Positions 30,206 through 39,104 of a DNA stretch of 64,000 nt are shown in pieces. The notes below the pieces were generated by a model. The model did no database searches and had not been told where the DNA came from. It saw nothing but the letters and a program-made list of their open reading frames with translations. Source of the DNA: Tenebrio molitor (lineage: Eukaryota; Arthropoda; Insecta; Coleoptera; Tenebrionidae); NCBI RefSeq assembly GCF_963966145.1, contig NC_091054.1, positions 17,050,001 to 17,114,000 of the forward strand. Direction: 5' to 3'. Position numbers and translations under genes: made by a program. Within the stretch, counting starts at the first letter, position 1. Each line of letters starts with the position of its first letter.

Positions 30206-30850
30206 TGATCCAAATAACTATTTATTCACAATAATAATAATAATAACAAAATAAATAAGAACAAACTAGATATAAAATTTAAAAATAAACAAAATACTAA
30301 TAGGTTATACTAAATATTCGACTAATTCTCCATTCTGGTTTAAACCATAACCCAACCAATGATAAAATGCTGTTGTCATATTTTTAAGTTGTGCTTCTCT
30401 ATGTTTCTAAATTTCACAACAATGGCCTCCCTCAGATAATCAATATTTGGGTGTCGTGCTTTATAAATGTTGTTTTTAAGATAGACCCAGGAAAAGAAGT
30501 CACATGGTGCAAGATCAGGAGATCTGGCCGTCCAATTTATGCTACCAATTTTTTTTTTTTGGAGACAAGTATCGAGTTTTAGGTATTAGTTATTTAACGT
30601 AAATGTACTTTCGTCGGCAAAACAAATAGAAGACAAAAAGTTTTCGTCTTGGTTTGTCATTTCCTTTTATTTTCTACGTCTACATCAAAAATTTCCTGAT
30701 GGCATTGTATCTAGTTTGTACGGATCATAATTATAACTCTCAATAAGACATTAAACAAATATATTTCAAAGCAATATCAAAGCCTTTAAACTGGCCCACT
30801 CATTACAAAAAAAATCCAATTTACACACGAAGTCGTTAAATAATAGTATT
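30205..30850. other. Non-coding stretch
   Basis: A microsatellite of ATA units lies near 30230. The block at 30785-30835 (CCCACTCATTAC, then CCAATTTACACACGA) is a half foldback of the family at 740-880. The open frame at 30391-30582 gives no family match by eye. Confidence 0.35.
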
Positions 30851-31760
30851 ATTATGTTATGAGGAACAAAAATGAAGTTTTATGAGCTGCGGCCGGTAAA
30901 TTGGCTGCCGAACGCAGTGAGGCAGACAAACCAGCCAAAGCACATAAAAAAAACCATTTTTGCTCCGAATATCATATACTATTTTTTCTTCAAACTTTCA
31001 TAACAAATTATTTAAGGCATGTTAAGAAACCAGATAGAAGATTGAATAGACTGATAAATTAATATAGCTCGTTTTGGAAAGTCTATATAGTCCGTTTTTT
31101 ATAATCAATTGTCAGTGTCAAAATACAGAAAAAGACAAAACTGTATATTAAAAATTATTGACATTTGGTCCAGTTCCATCTCAATTTCACCCTAGGTTTC
31201 CCCTAGATCATAATTGAGGTTATGTCGCATATGTTTATGAGTGTGAGACACGTGTTTAATTTAAATTTAAATTGTCAAATGTGACAATCGGTGATAATTT
31301 CAAAAGTCAATATTTCAAACGTGATTTATAAAATTCACTATTTCGAATTTTCTACCAACCTGACAACACTTTGACAATTGATTATAAAAAAACAGACCTT
31401 ATGACTATTATAAACAACGCTGTGAACAAAATTCGAAATAATTATCCGTTGTCAACCCGTTTTAATTTGGATAGATTTTGGAAGTACGTTCTGCACAAGT
31501 TTCTTGTTTAAACTTTATTTGTTCAGTTCAGCTATCAATATGTCACATTCAGACACGAATTTTTTAAAATTTGAGTTAGGAATTTCAAATGATTTAGCTA
31601 GTTTACTTTACAGCCACTCATCAGCGGAGATAATACGAGTAACTTCACGGACGCTGGTCAACTCGTTAGATGCCATGACAATGAAGTGACACTTTAGCAT
31701 TATCAATGCAGCAGTATAATGTCATAGTTTACGGACGTTTGAAGAAAAACTACTATTAAA
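30850..31760. repeat. Repeat of unknown class, partner at 43230-43730
   Basis: Shared blocks are TATGTTATGAGGA, GTGAGGCAGACAAACCAGCC, TTTGCTCCGAATA, TTATTTAAGGCATGTTAAG and AGCGGAGATAATA, ending near GACGTTTGAAGAAAAA. It carries an inner palindrome at 30890-30955 with loop GCCGAACGCAGTGAGGCAG. A 61-codon open frame at 31504-31689 is not recognised. The outer ends may be weakly inverted (TAATAGTA and TACTATTA). Confidence 0.45.
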
Positions 31761-31954
31761 TATGTGTAATTTAAAATGAGCCTATGGCCAGGTTTGGTGG
31801 TTGATACCCGGTATACACAGACCTGTCACCAAGCTTTTGCTTATCTCACAATTTTCAATCTCCGATAAGAATGATTAAAACACCGTATTTGATAATTTCT
31901 AAAAATGTAAACAAATTTTGACGTTTGGCCTTCCTCGTGACGTCACGCGCTATT

Positions 31955-32025
31955 TAGCTTTGGCAATGCAATGGGCCGCGCGCACGTTTTTCGAACATTC
32001 GAGAACATTCTCGACGATTTAAGGG
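31955..32025 (-). promoter_or_regulatory. Fragment of alpha repeat carrying a heat-shock element
   Basis: GCGCACGTTTTTCGAACATT then CGAGAACATTCTCGACGATT gives GAA at 31993, TTC at 31998, GAA at 32003, TTC at 32008 and a degenerate GAC at 32013, at 5-bp pitch. Flanking bases (CAATGGGCCGC, ACGATTTAA) match alpha copies 1 and 2, so this is a short surviving piece centred on the element. Confidence 0.6.
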
Positions 32026-32029
32026 GGTC

Positions 32030-32600
32030 TTCCAGCTTGAACACCGTTTATTATGCGTCCGCATTCTATTTTTTATCGTATAAAGTTATCATGATATGTA
32101 AGGACGATCTTTTCCAGTTTATTGTCAAAGTAATTTTTTAATAAAAAATAAAAGAAAATGGAGGCTCCCCTAAACTGCTCAAAATAGCCATGCATTTTTG
32201 CGGGCACGACACGTTTTCCGTGAACTCTATTTATCTGACAAAATGCAATTTTTGCCGTTTTTTTTTTTTTAAATGGATTAAAAACGCAAATATTAAATTA
32301 TCCAAAAAAGCCTCCGTACGACGATAGCCACTTGTTTTCTGTATAATGTAAACCAAATATGAGCTTAATCGGTCCAATACAGTGCTCAAAATGCGTGTAG
32401 CAGTTTTTAAAAAAAGGCAATTTCGAGAAAAACGTGTTTAAAGTTTTGCAGTAGAATTACTTGAAGGCAGTTTATTGGCAATTTATGACCCTTCAAAACT
32501 ACCGAAAATAAATTAATCGCGGAAAATCCTTCTATAGGGTGAATTCTACATGCTTCGATTTCGTCTCAACTTTTCAAATTCTTTCTCGATTCTGTTATAA
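32030..32600. other. No feature recognised
   Basis: AT-rich sequence with no repeat partner in the window and no coding signature. Confidence 0.35.
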
Positions 32601-32602
32601 TA

Positions 32603-32836
32603 CGGGGTCATTATAAATGATTGTCTGATCGCAGTAGGCGCTGATGACGTACTTGAATGTGCAGCAAGCTTTATAACATGAGTGAGACTAGCATCGCCAA
32701 TAGGTAGCGCTGCTGGTGGTAGTGTAAATTTGTCTACTATATAGTTTGTCTAACGTTGCGAAGCTAGCGGCACATCCCAAATTTGTATAGGTTTTCAACG
32801 CCAACTGCGATGGGACAATAATTTATAATGACCCTG
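32603..32836. mobile_element. 234-bp TA-flanked MITE, TIR GGGTCATTATAAAT
   Basis: TA at 32601-32602 and 32837-32838. The left end is CGGGGTCATTATAAATGATT and the complement of the right end is CAGGGTCATTATAAATTATT, both followed by a GATCGCAGT/CATCGCAGT match. The interior is non-coding. Confidence 0.75.
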
Positions 32837-32874
32837 TACTTATAATGCACTTTCTAACCTTATATCCCAATATA

Positions 32875-33122
32875 CCGTGAGATCATTTAAATTTATAATT
32901 AGAGTTAGGCTATGACTTTAAAATTATATTGTCAACACCACTTATGAAACGGCGAGTTAACAGTTGTATCCAAGCCGGGTGTTCGATACAACTGTTAACT
33001 CGCAGTTTCATATTTTGCACTGAAGCGTCACTTTGACAAATCAAATCAAGATGTCAATGGTGTTGCCAATATAATTTTAAAGTTATAGCCAACTTTAATT
33101 ATAAATTTAAATGATCTCACGG
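32875..33122. mobile_element. 248-bp foldback MITE, TA-flanked
   Basis: TA at 32873-32874 and 33123-33124. Ends CCGTGAGATCATTTAAATTT and their exact complement run inward through TTATAATTA and AAAATTATATTG. A central hairpin has arms GCGAGTTAACAGTTGTATC and GATACAACTGTTAACTCGC. Almost the whole element can fold on itself. Confidence 0.75.
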
Positions 33123-33189
33123 TACTATTGTTGTTACCTAAGCAACTTTAAAGCTTTACTGCTTCGAAGTGCGGATTTGCACACATTTT

Positions 33190-33345
33190 AGTGTCAAAAA
33201 CAGAGATTATGATTCAGGTATAATAAAAAATAAATTATTTCAGTTATATTAGTTTATTATTGTCCGATAACCCTTTCTCTCCCAGTACAAATTTATTCTT
33301 TTTGGGAGGCAAAGGGACAGATCGGATAGAATACAGCTTAAGCTT
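33190..33345 (+). repeat. 3' flank of antifreeze gene 3
   Basis: 33245-33345 matches 16817-16910 and 50530-50655. The more distal part (GTCAAAAACAGAGATTATGA, 33199-33250) recurs at 45247-45309. Two AATAAA signals on the minus strand (33292-33297 and 33252-33257) could replace the proximal one deleted in this copy. Confidence 0.55.
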
Positions 33346-33383
33346 ACAATTATGTTTTAGCTTAAATAACAATAAAAAAAAAC

Positions 33384-33722
33384 TTAATGTCCGGGACATC
33401 CTGTTGAACTGGTACAGGTTGTAGCTCTGTAACAGTTGGTTGAGTCAGTACATGTTGTGGCTGCGAAACAGTCTTTTGACTTTGTACACGTCGTGGCTGC
33501 ATTACAGTTTGTAGACCCAGTACACGTTACTGCCTTAACACAATTTTGAGAATCGGTACACGTTACTGCATTTGGACAGTTTCCGCAACCAGTGCATGCT
33601 GCTGTACAACTAGTGCAATCAGCACCCCCAGTGCATTGGCAATAATACTCGGCACACAAACACATAACTATAACTGCTATTACTAACCAGTTTTTGGTAA
33701 AAGCACACGTTTTGAATGCCAT
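33384..33722 (-). CDS. AFP: Antifreeze (thermal hysteresis) protein, gene 3 (canonical 84-residue form)
   Basis: The 112-residue precursor has a signal peptide at residues 1-28 (ending AEYYC) and an 84-residue mature protein, the usual length of Tenebrio isoforms. After the Cys-dense cap (CTSCTAACTGCGNC), five consecutive 12-residue loops carry TCT with regular Cys spacing, ending STGCPGH. It has the most complete Thr ladder of the three, so it is the best candidate for full activity. A 26-bp deletion just after the stop removed the AATAAA present in genes 1 and 2. TATA box and initiator are conserved. Confidence 0.96.
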   Translation of the reverse strand: MAFKTCAFTKNWLVIAVIVMCLCAEYYCQCTGGADCTSCTAACTGCGNCPNAVTCTDSQNCVKAVTCTGSTNCNAATTCTKSKDCFAATTCTDSTNCYRATTCTSSTGCPGH

Positions 33723-33765
33723 CGTTTTTTGTATTATTGTTATTTATCTCGCTCTTTACTTCGGT

Positions 33766-33801
33766 TGACTGCTGAATTCTTTTCTACGCTCTACTATATA
33801 G
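33766..33801 (-). promoter_or_regulatory. TATA box and initiator of antifreeze gene 3
   Basis: TATATAGTAG on the minus strand (TATA 33795-33800), with TTCAGCAGTC about 25 bp downstream. The base before the TATA run differs from genes 1 and 2 but spacing is kept. Confidence 0.65.
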
Positions 33802-33963
33802 GTACCTTATTTAATTATTTTGTTTACACAATTATTACAATAACATGTTGCTCTATTAGGAGAACAAAATTCCGGTTGCATTTTGGGGAATAACGAACTT
33901 CCTGCGTCATGTAAATAAAACTATGGCTCATTTAATTTGGATTTTAATCAGTTTTTCACATTA

Positions 33964-34175
33964 CAGGGTGATTCACGAATAGTGTCTGATTTATTTAAAA
34001 AAATAAAATTATTTCGACACATTTGATTGACAATATTGTGTCATTTTACTGAAATCGGATTACTATGCTCACTAAATTTTATTCAAATTGAGAAACAACG
34101 AAGTATTCTATAAGAGAGTAATTTATGTTGCAGGAATAAAGGCGCTAAATCAAATACTATTCGTGAATCACCTTG
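33964..34175. mobile_element. 212-bp TA-flanked MITE upstream of antifreeze gene 3
   Basis: It is the same element as 8068-8279, with TA at 33962-33963 and 34176-34177 and ends CAGGGTGATTCACGAATAGT and CAAGGTGATTCACGAATAGT (complement of the right end). Its equal length and orthologous position show it was co-duplicated with the gene. Confidence 0.8.
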
Positions 34176-34434
34176 TATATGAGGTGAGTTTGTTTAATAA
34201 ACTTTTCAGTAACTGGTATTTAGCAGTTTATAATAACTGCACTGTAAGAGTGGGGAACGCTTCAAACATAATATGTTACGCGTGCTGTTAGAAGAGCAAC
34301 TTAATTCTAGATAATCCTGTAAAGCGACCTTGCCGAGGAATCTATTTTTAGACTAGCAATTATAACTTTGTTGTTTGGATATTATTGTTTTACGTTGCTG
34401 ACTAATCAACTTAATTATTATTATATAAAAAATG

Positions 34435-34622
34435 TTGTTACACAGTCTAGGACTGGTTTACAAATCTATGAGGGGCGTGATGACCAACTCAATTGACCAA
34501 TGGCTTAACGTGACTTCCGAATCACGAGATAGAATATAGCCCTTTTTTCCGCCATGGGTCGGAATCGAACCCGCGACCCTCGCGTCCCTGAGCCGAAACG
34601 GACTCCCTTAGGCTATATTCTA
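34435..34622 (-). repeat. tRNA-derived SINE, type A, copy 2
   Basis: Best preserved head. The minus strand reads TAGCCTAAGGGAGTCCGTTT and then a perfect B box GGTTCGATTCC. The body matches 1008-1202 and 45993-46198 to CCTAGACTGTGTAACAA. Confidence 0.75.
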
Positions 34623-34643
34623 TTGTTTTAGTACACTTACCTA

Positions 34644-34879
34644 ACGGGTGACTATTAAAATTTTCACTTAGGGTTGGCTATGGATCATTCTTTATTTTCC
34701 GTTGCACCTTAGACACTGACAAGTCTGACATTTCAATAAATGTTTTTTCTCTTAATTTGGTTATGTTTCAATTGTACTGACTGACATTTGTCGTTCGTTC
34801 TTGCGTGTGTCTAAAGTAACAGAAAAAATAAAAACTCGTTCAAAGCCAATTCCAAGTGAAAATTTTAATAGTCACCCGT
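34644..34879. mobile_element. 236-bp TA-flanked MITE, TIR ACGGGTGACTATTAAAATTT
   Basis: TA at 34642-34643 and 34880-34881. The inverted ends are identical for about 27 bp. The flanks joined without it match the uninterrupted sequence at 9955-9990, which gives an empty site within the same window. Confidence 0.75.
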
Positions 34880-35234
34880 TATATTCAAACAGTAAATATT
34901 GGCAATACTAAAATCAAATGGACCAGCTCTTTTCACATATTTGAGAATTCATCATAATCATATGAAAGCGCGGTGTTATCCTTCTTTATCAAAATGTAGG
35001 TATTCTTTGACATTCTTCATTATTTTGAGATAAGTGCTAAAACATTATCTTTTCCATTAAAACTGTTACTACATTCTCCTTTTTTATTTCGAGCATTATG
35101 ATTATATTGGAATGGTGAACTAGAAAATGAAATAAGTATATCTGGTTTTACGATGGTGAGGGAATTTTGACATTGACAATTGTAAAAAAAAATATAAAAC
35201 GACATGGTTATTGACATAAGAGTGCGAGTCTAAT

Positions 35235-35410
35235 GCATCCAAATACTAGTTTTCAATATAAGTGCGCTGTCAGATCACTTTTCAGGTATGAGGCCGAAAT
35301 TTGAATCACGAGGCCTTAGCCGAGTGATGCAAAACAGGCCGAATACCTGAAAAGTGACAGCGTACGAATGAATATTGTACAACGTTTTTCGTGTTCGTTT
35401 AAGTAAAGTC
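35235..35410. repeat. Foldback repeat, GCTGTCA...TGACAGC arms
   Basis: Arms GCGCTGTCAGATCACTTTTC with AGGTAT and ATACCTGAAAAGTGACAGCG surround a loop with CACGAGGCCTTAGCCGAGTG. A half copy is at 19715-19820. Confidence 0.6.
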
Positions 35411-35828
35411 TTGAAAAACATTAACAGTAACACCTAATTTGTTGCAAAGTGTAAGACTATCGTTTTTGAACAGAATAACAGCGTGTGAACAAACAAATGG
35501 AAGACATTTCGAATACTTACTTTAACGTTTTCTTTTTTTCTCAATAGTTTGTACTTTTAATATGTGCAGTTATTAAATAATTATTACTATTAGCTTTTGA
35601 AGTTAAAAGCTTAAATAAAGATTATGCGTCCGCACTGTACGAGGCGCGTGGTCAATCTGCTCGGGTGCGGTCCGCACTTAAGAAATGTGTAAGACTAGCA
35701 CTATTATGCAGAATCACCACTTGGACACGTAATGCGGTACGTTTTGGCGCTAACAATTACTTCATTTCTTTGTGGCAATTATTAAAATTAAAAACATGAC
35801 ATTTATTAAATTGGCATTTCAACAGTTT
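35410..35828. other. No feature recognised
   Basis: Non-coding, without a partner in the window. Confidence 0.35.
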
Positions 35829-36006
35829 TATTTGCATTAAATAATATTAAAGGGATCACATTAACTTTTTTATTTGTATTTTGTGTCGCATTTTTACCTG
35901 GTGAGGCTTGTACTCTTTTGTGAATGATCCTGTTGACGAATTCTAGGTCACACATTTTTTATTTGTTAATGAAATAATATACCTATTTTTTATATCTTCG
36001 TAAGGT
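35828..36006 (-). mobile_element. 5'-truncated I-clade LINE copy (3' end only)
   Basis: It matches 10490-10683, the 3' end of the larger I-clade LINE, from AATAATAT-GGGATCAC to TATATCTTCGTAAGG. Only about 180 bp remains, which is typical for 5'-truncated LINE insertions. A half foldback (CCCACTCGTGCC, CCAATTTACACAAGAACTCG) follows directly. Confidence 0.65.
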
Positions 36007-36184
36007 TTGGCCCACTCGTGCCAAAAAAACCCAATTTACACAAGAACTCGTCAAATAAACTACTATTTTGTAATTTGCCGTTTTTAAAGAAAACTGTTTA
36101 CTTTCGTCGATGATGACGACGCGTTCGTTAATATGTCTATTAGAGAATCAAAATGGAGGCAAATTACAACAAATTATATTGTTA

Positions 36185-36244
36185 CACACTCTATAAATAC
36201 AGTGCACACTCTATAAATACAGTGCACACTCTATAAGTACAGTG
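36185..36244. repeat. Three tandem 20-bp units with CTCTATAAATACAGTG
   Basis: CACACTCTATAAATACAGTG occurs at 36185-36204 and 36205-36224, and with one change (TATAAGTA) at 36225-36244. Each unit contains a TATAAATA-like box and a CAGTG motif. Confidence 0.85.
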
Positions 36245-36249
36245 TGATT

Positions 36250-36835
36250 TTGAAAGTTGTGCAGATATTTTAACTTGACGTAGTACACGTTAAAAGATGG
36301 CAAAATAATCCGACTTGCCTTATACTTACAAATGTTGATGGTTTACAAGAGAATCAAAGAAATCAGTTTGTTTTGGAACCGCTCAAAAATTTCAAATTTG
36401 CCGGGCAGTTTTGACGTACGACAAACCTAAAAAAGTCAAATTTTTATGTCATTCGAGGTTATGTTTGACTTTTATCGTTTAAGAGTAGTGAGTTTGTATT
36501 GTATTTGTAAAATGAAAAAAAAAAAATTCGTTGATTGAACATTTACGAGGCGCTGGATGCCTGGCAAGACCAGTCTAGAGTCAAATTAGATCAAAAAAGA
36601 AAAGTCCATTATTTAAATAATCAAAGACAATTACATATTATTAAAAATCTGGCATTAATATAAGAGAATTTTATTTATATAAATGGATCATGGAAGTTTT
36701 TATTCAGGAAATGATGATCTAACTTTTAATTTATTTATGTGATGAGATTCAAGGTAAAGTTATAAATATGTATGGCAAAAAAGTTTTGTGATTTCGGAAT
36801 ATATAAAATTATTCTAATTGATTATTTTGGGTGGT
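36250..36835. other. No feature recognised
   Basis: AT-rich non-coding sequence without repeats or coding signatures that I can support. Confidence 0.3.
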
Positions 36836-36839
36836 GTAT

Positions 36840-37400
36840 ACAGGGTGATTCATATGGTTTCATACAAATATTAACCGGTGGTAGATTCCAACCCCTAGAC
36901 ACTCTTACAAAAATGTCTAGGTTCTAAGGTTAAAATTATTGAAGATAAAGCATGTTGAAGAGTGTACTACCACTTTTTAAAAACTGCTGATAAATGAAAA
37001 TATTTAACGTTGAAACAAACTGTCAGGCATTGTTGTCAAAATGAAACTAGAGCGACCTTTATAATACGAATATTTTCAACAACAATAGCAACAATTGTTT
37101 GCTTCTATTGAGTGGTATGAATAAAAAAAAGCATTTGCTCTTACTTCGAGCAAGTGCAAAAGCTCCAAGAGCATATACTCCACCTTTTACTTTACATAAA
37201 GCAAATAATTTTTTAATGATCTACCTACATTACTTCTTTCCGCCAAATATTCGAACCTGCGCAAAACTGGTACAAGAGTGGTGGGCCCTACGTTGTGTGT
37301 TTCTTTTGGCGGAAACGGTTCGGAATGCAAACGATGAGGGTTCCACTTGGAAGAGTACCGCAAAATAAAACACACATGTGAGGGATGCAAAATACCTTTA
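36840..37400 (-). mobile_element. Mariner-type element remnant with transposase N-terminal piece
   Basis: TA at 36838-36839 is followed by CAGGGTGATTCATATGG, an end of the same style as the MITEs beside the antifreeze genes. On the minus strand at 37187-37390 two frames give CIPNRFRQKKHTT and TTLVPVLRRFEYLAERSNVG, resembling the helix-turn-helix region of DUF4817-type transposases (a RFPxRR...VxRRFxETGSV pattern). The other TIR was not found. Confidence 0.35.
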
Positions 37401-39100
37401 ATTGAAAAATGCCTGTAATAACTTTGATGAAAAATGAAACGACTCCAAAATAACAGAAATTAAGTTTAACAATGTAAAGTAAATTAACTAGCTGAGGCCA
37501 TTGCAAAGACAAACAACAAGATTAAGGCGGCAACAATTAGAACAAACAGAAAACGGGTAAAAGACAGATAAAATGACAAGTTAAAGTTAGCAGAACAAGT
37601 AAACAAATTATAATTTAGTTATCGCAGTCAGGGATGGATAAAAACCCTTTTCAAAACCGTATCCCAGGTATTACTCATATTTTACAACTCGATTAATGAC
37701 AAAACAATGCTTAATTGGTACATACGCGGTCAAGGTACACCAACAGGAGCTTACGAGCTGAAGGTAACAAACTGTCGGCCGCGAATGGACTCAGAAGAAT
37801 GATCTGAATCGTCTTGAGATCAGCGACGTTTATAGATACTCGGGGTAACGCGCGTCGGACTGCATAAAGCAAGACCTAGGTCCGCCGTCCCCAACCAACC
37901 GTTTACCGACAAACCCCGCCGCGGGGATTCACGTCAGCATCCCAGAGCCGCGTACAGCAAGACTTAGGTCCGCCTTCGCTAATTAACCGTTGGCCCCACA
38001 GAAATTTACTAGAAAACCCCACGACTGCCTGAATGTCACCTATCCCCCATAGGGTCATACCTAGAACATTCTAAACTCTGACTCATCCGAAACCTAGCGA
38101 CACATTGAAAAACGATTGTTAATGCAACAAACAAAAAAATTACAAGACAATAAATATCAGAAACAACAAGTAACGCCACCGTGACTACGAATGTTACAAT
38201 CGCTAAATTAAAATGGCGGGTAAAGTGCCGTTAGAAAATGTTGGTGAAAGAAAAAAATCAAACAAAATGGACGCACGTGAGAAAGACGGTGGCTACTAAT
38301 TTGCGAAATTAATTGATTGCCTGAAAATTACATCTTCCGGGAAAAATTTTCGGGATAACGCTTAAAATCAACAACTGGGTGCTTCTCGAGAGAAACAGCA
38401 TGCAACAAAATAATATCTACAAACATATCCTCTACCACGTGGTCCTGGTAACAAAACAAAGACAACGAACGCGGGATAATTTACCTTGTGTGGACTGAAA
38501 CGTCTTGTTGCTCACGAGGACACAAAATATTTACCCAGGACGGTAGCGGGATAAATTTACTGTTTAAAAAAAATGGATCACTTTCCACACGATGTGTTAT
38601 GTTAGAAAACTCCAAAACAGAACTAACTACCCTCTTCACCAACGCGCGCGAGCGCCGCTTCACACCCGCGCCATTTCCGCTCTCCCCAGCATTGTTAACC
38701 CCCTCCCTTAGTTCCTAGCCTAGTCGCTAGTACCTTCACATTTGGCGCGCTCTTGTGGCGGTACCGGAAATTTAAATTTAAATTTTAAACTGTGTCACTA
38801 CAATACTACACCAAATTCTCCCTGCTCTAACAAATGCTATAGTTTCGCTTTGTAGGAGACTTTGATTTCATAAACGTCAAAGAGGTTGCTCTTGTTTCCT
38901 TTGGGTGTATTTGTGCTATGCAAAAATTTCGGAAAACGTCAAAATAATTTTCTGACATTTTGTTCATTAATTTGTGTTACCAACAAAAACAAAAGCCTTG
39001 TCAACGTTGTTTTTCACCGGAAGAGAAATTTTTGTAGGCGGAAGACGCATTTTCTGACCATGACTAGATTTTTTCGCTATATTCGGCACACTATTGGTCA
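37400..39100. other. No gene recognised; mixed non-coding sequence
   Basis: The stretch 37640-38780 is somewhat GC-richer and has paired phrases such as GCAAGACCTAGGTCCGCC and GCAAGACTTAGGTCCGCC (near 37868 and 37957), indicating an old internal duplication. It may be an unrecognised retroelement. No open frame carries a known motif. Confidence 0.3.
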
Positions 39101-39104
39101 ATAT

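Noticed and set aside
34560..34622. tRNA gene on the minus strand (A-box-like sequence and perfect B box)
   Set aside because: The same segment is repeated at 1141-1202 and 46135-46198 with a fixed 3' body, and within the type B repeats. No acceptor stem can be drawn. It is a SINE head.
36840..37390. Complete mariner transposon
   Set aside because: Only one terminal repeat and a broken N-terminal piece are visible. The second end and the catalytic core are missing.
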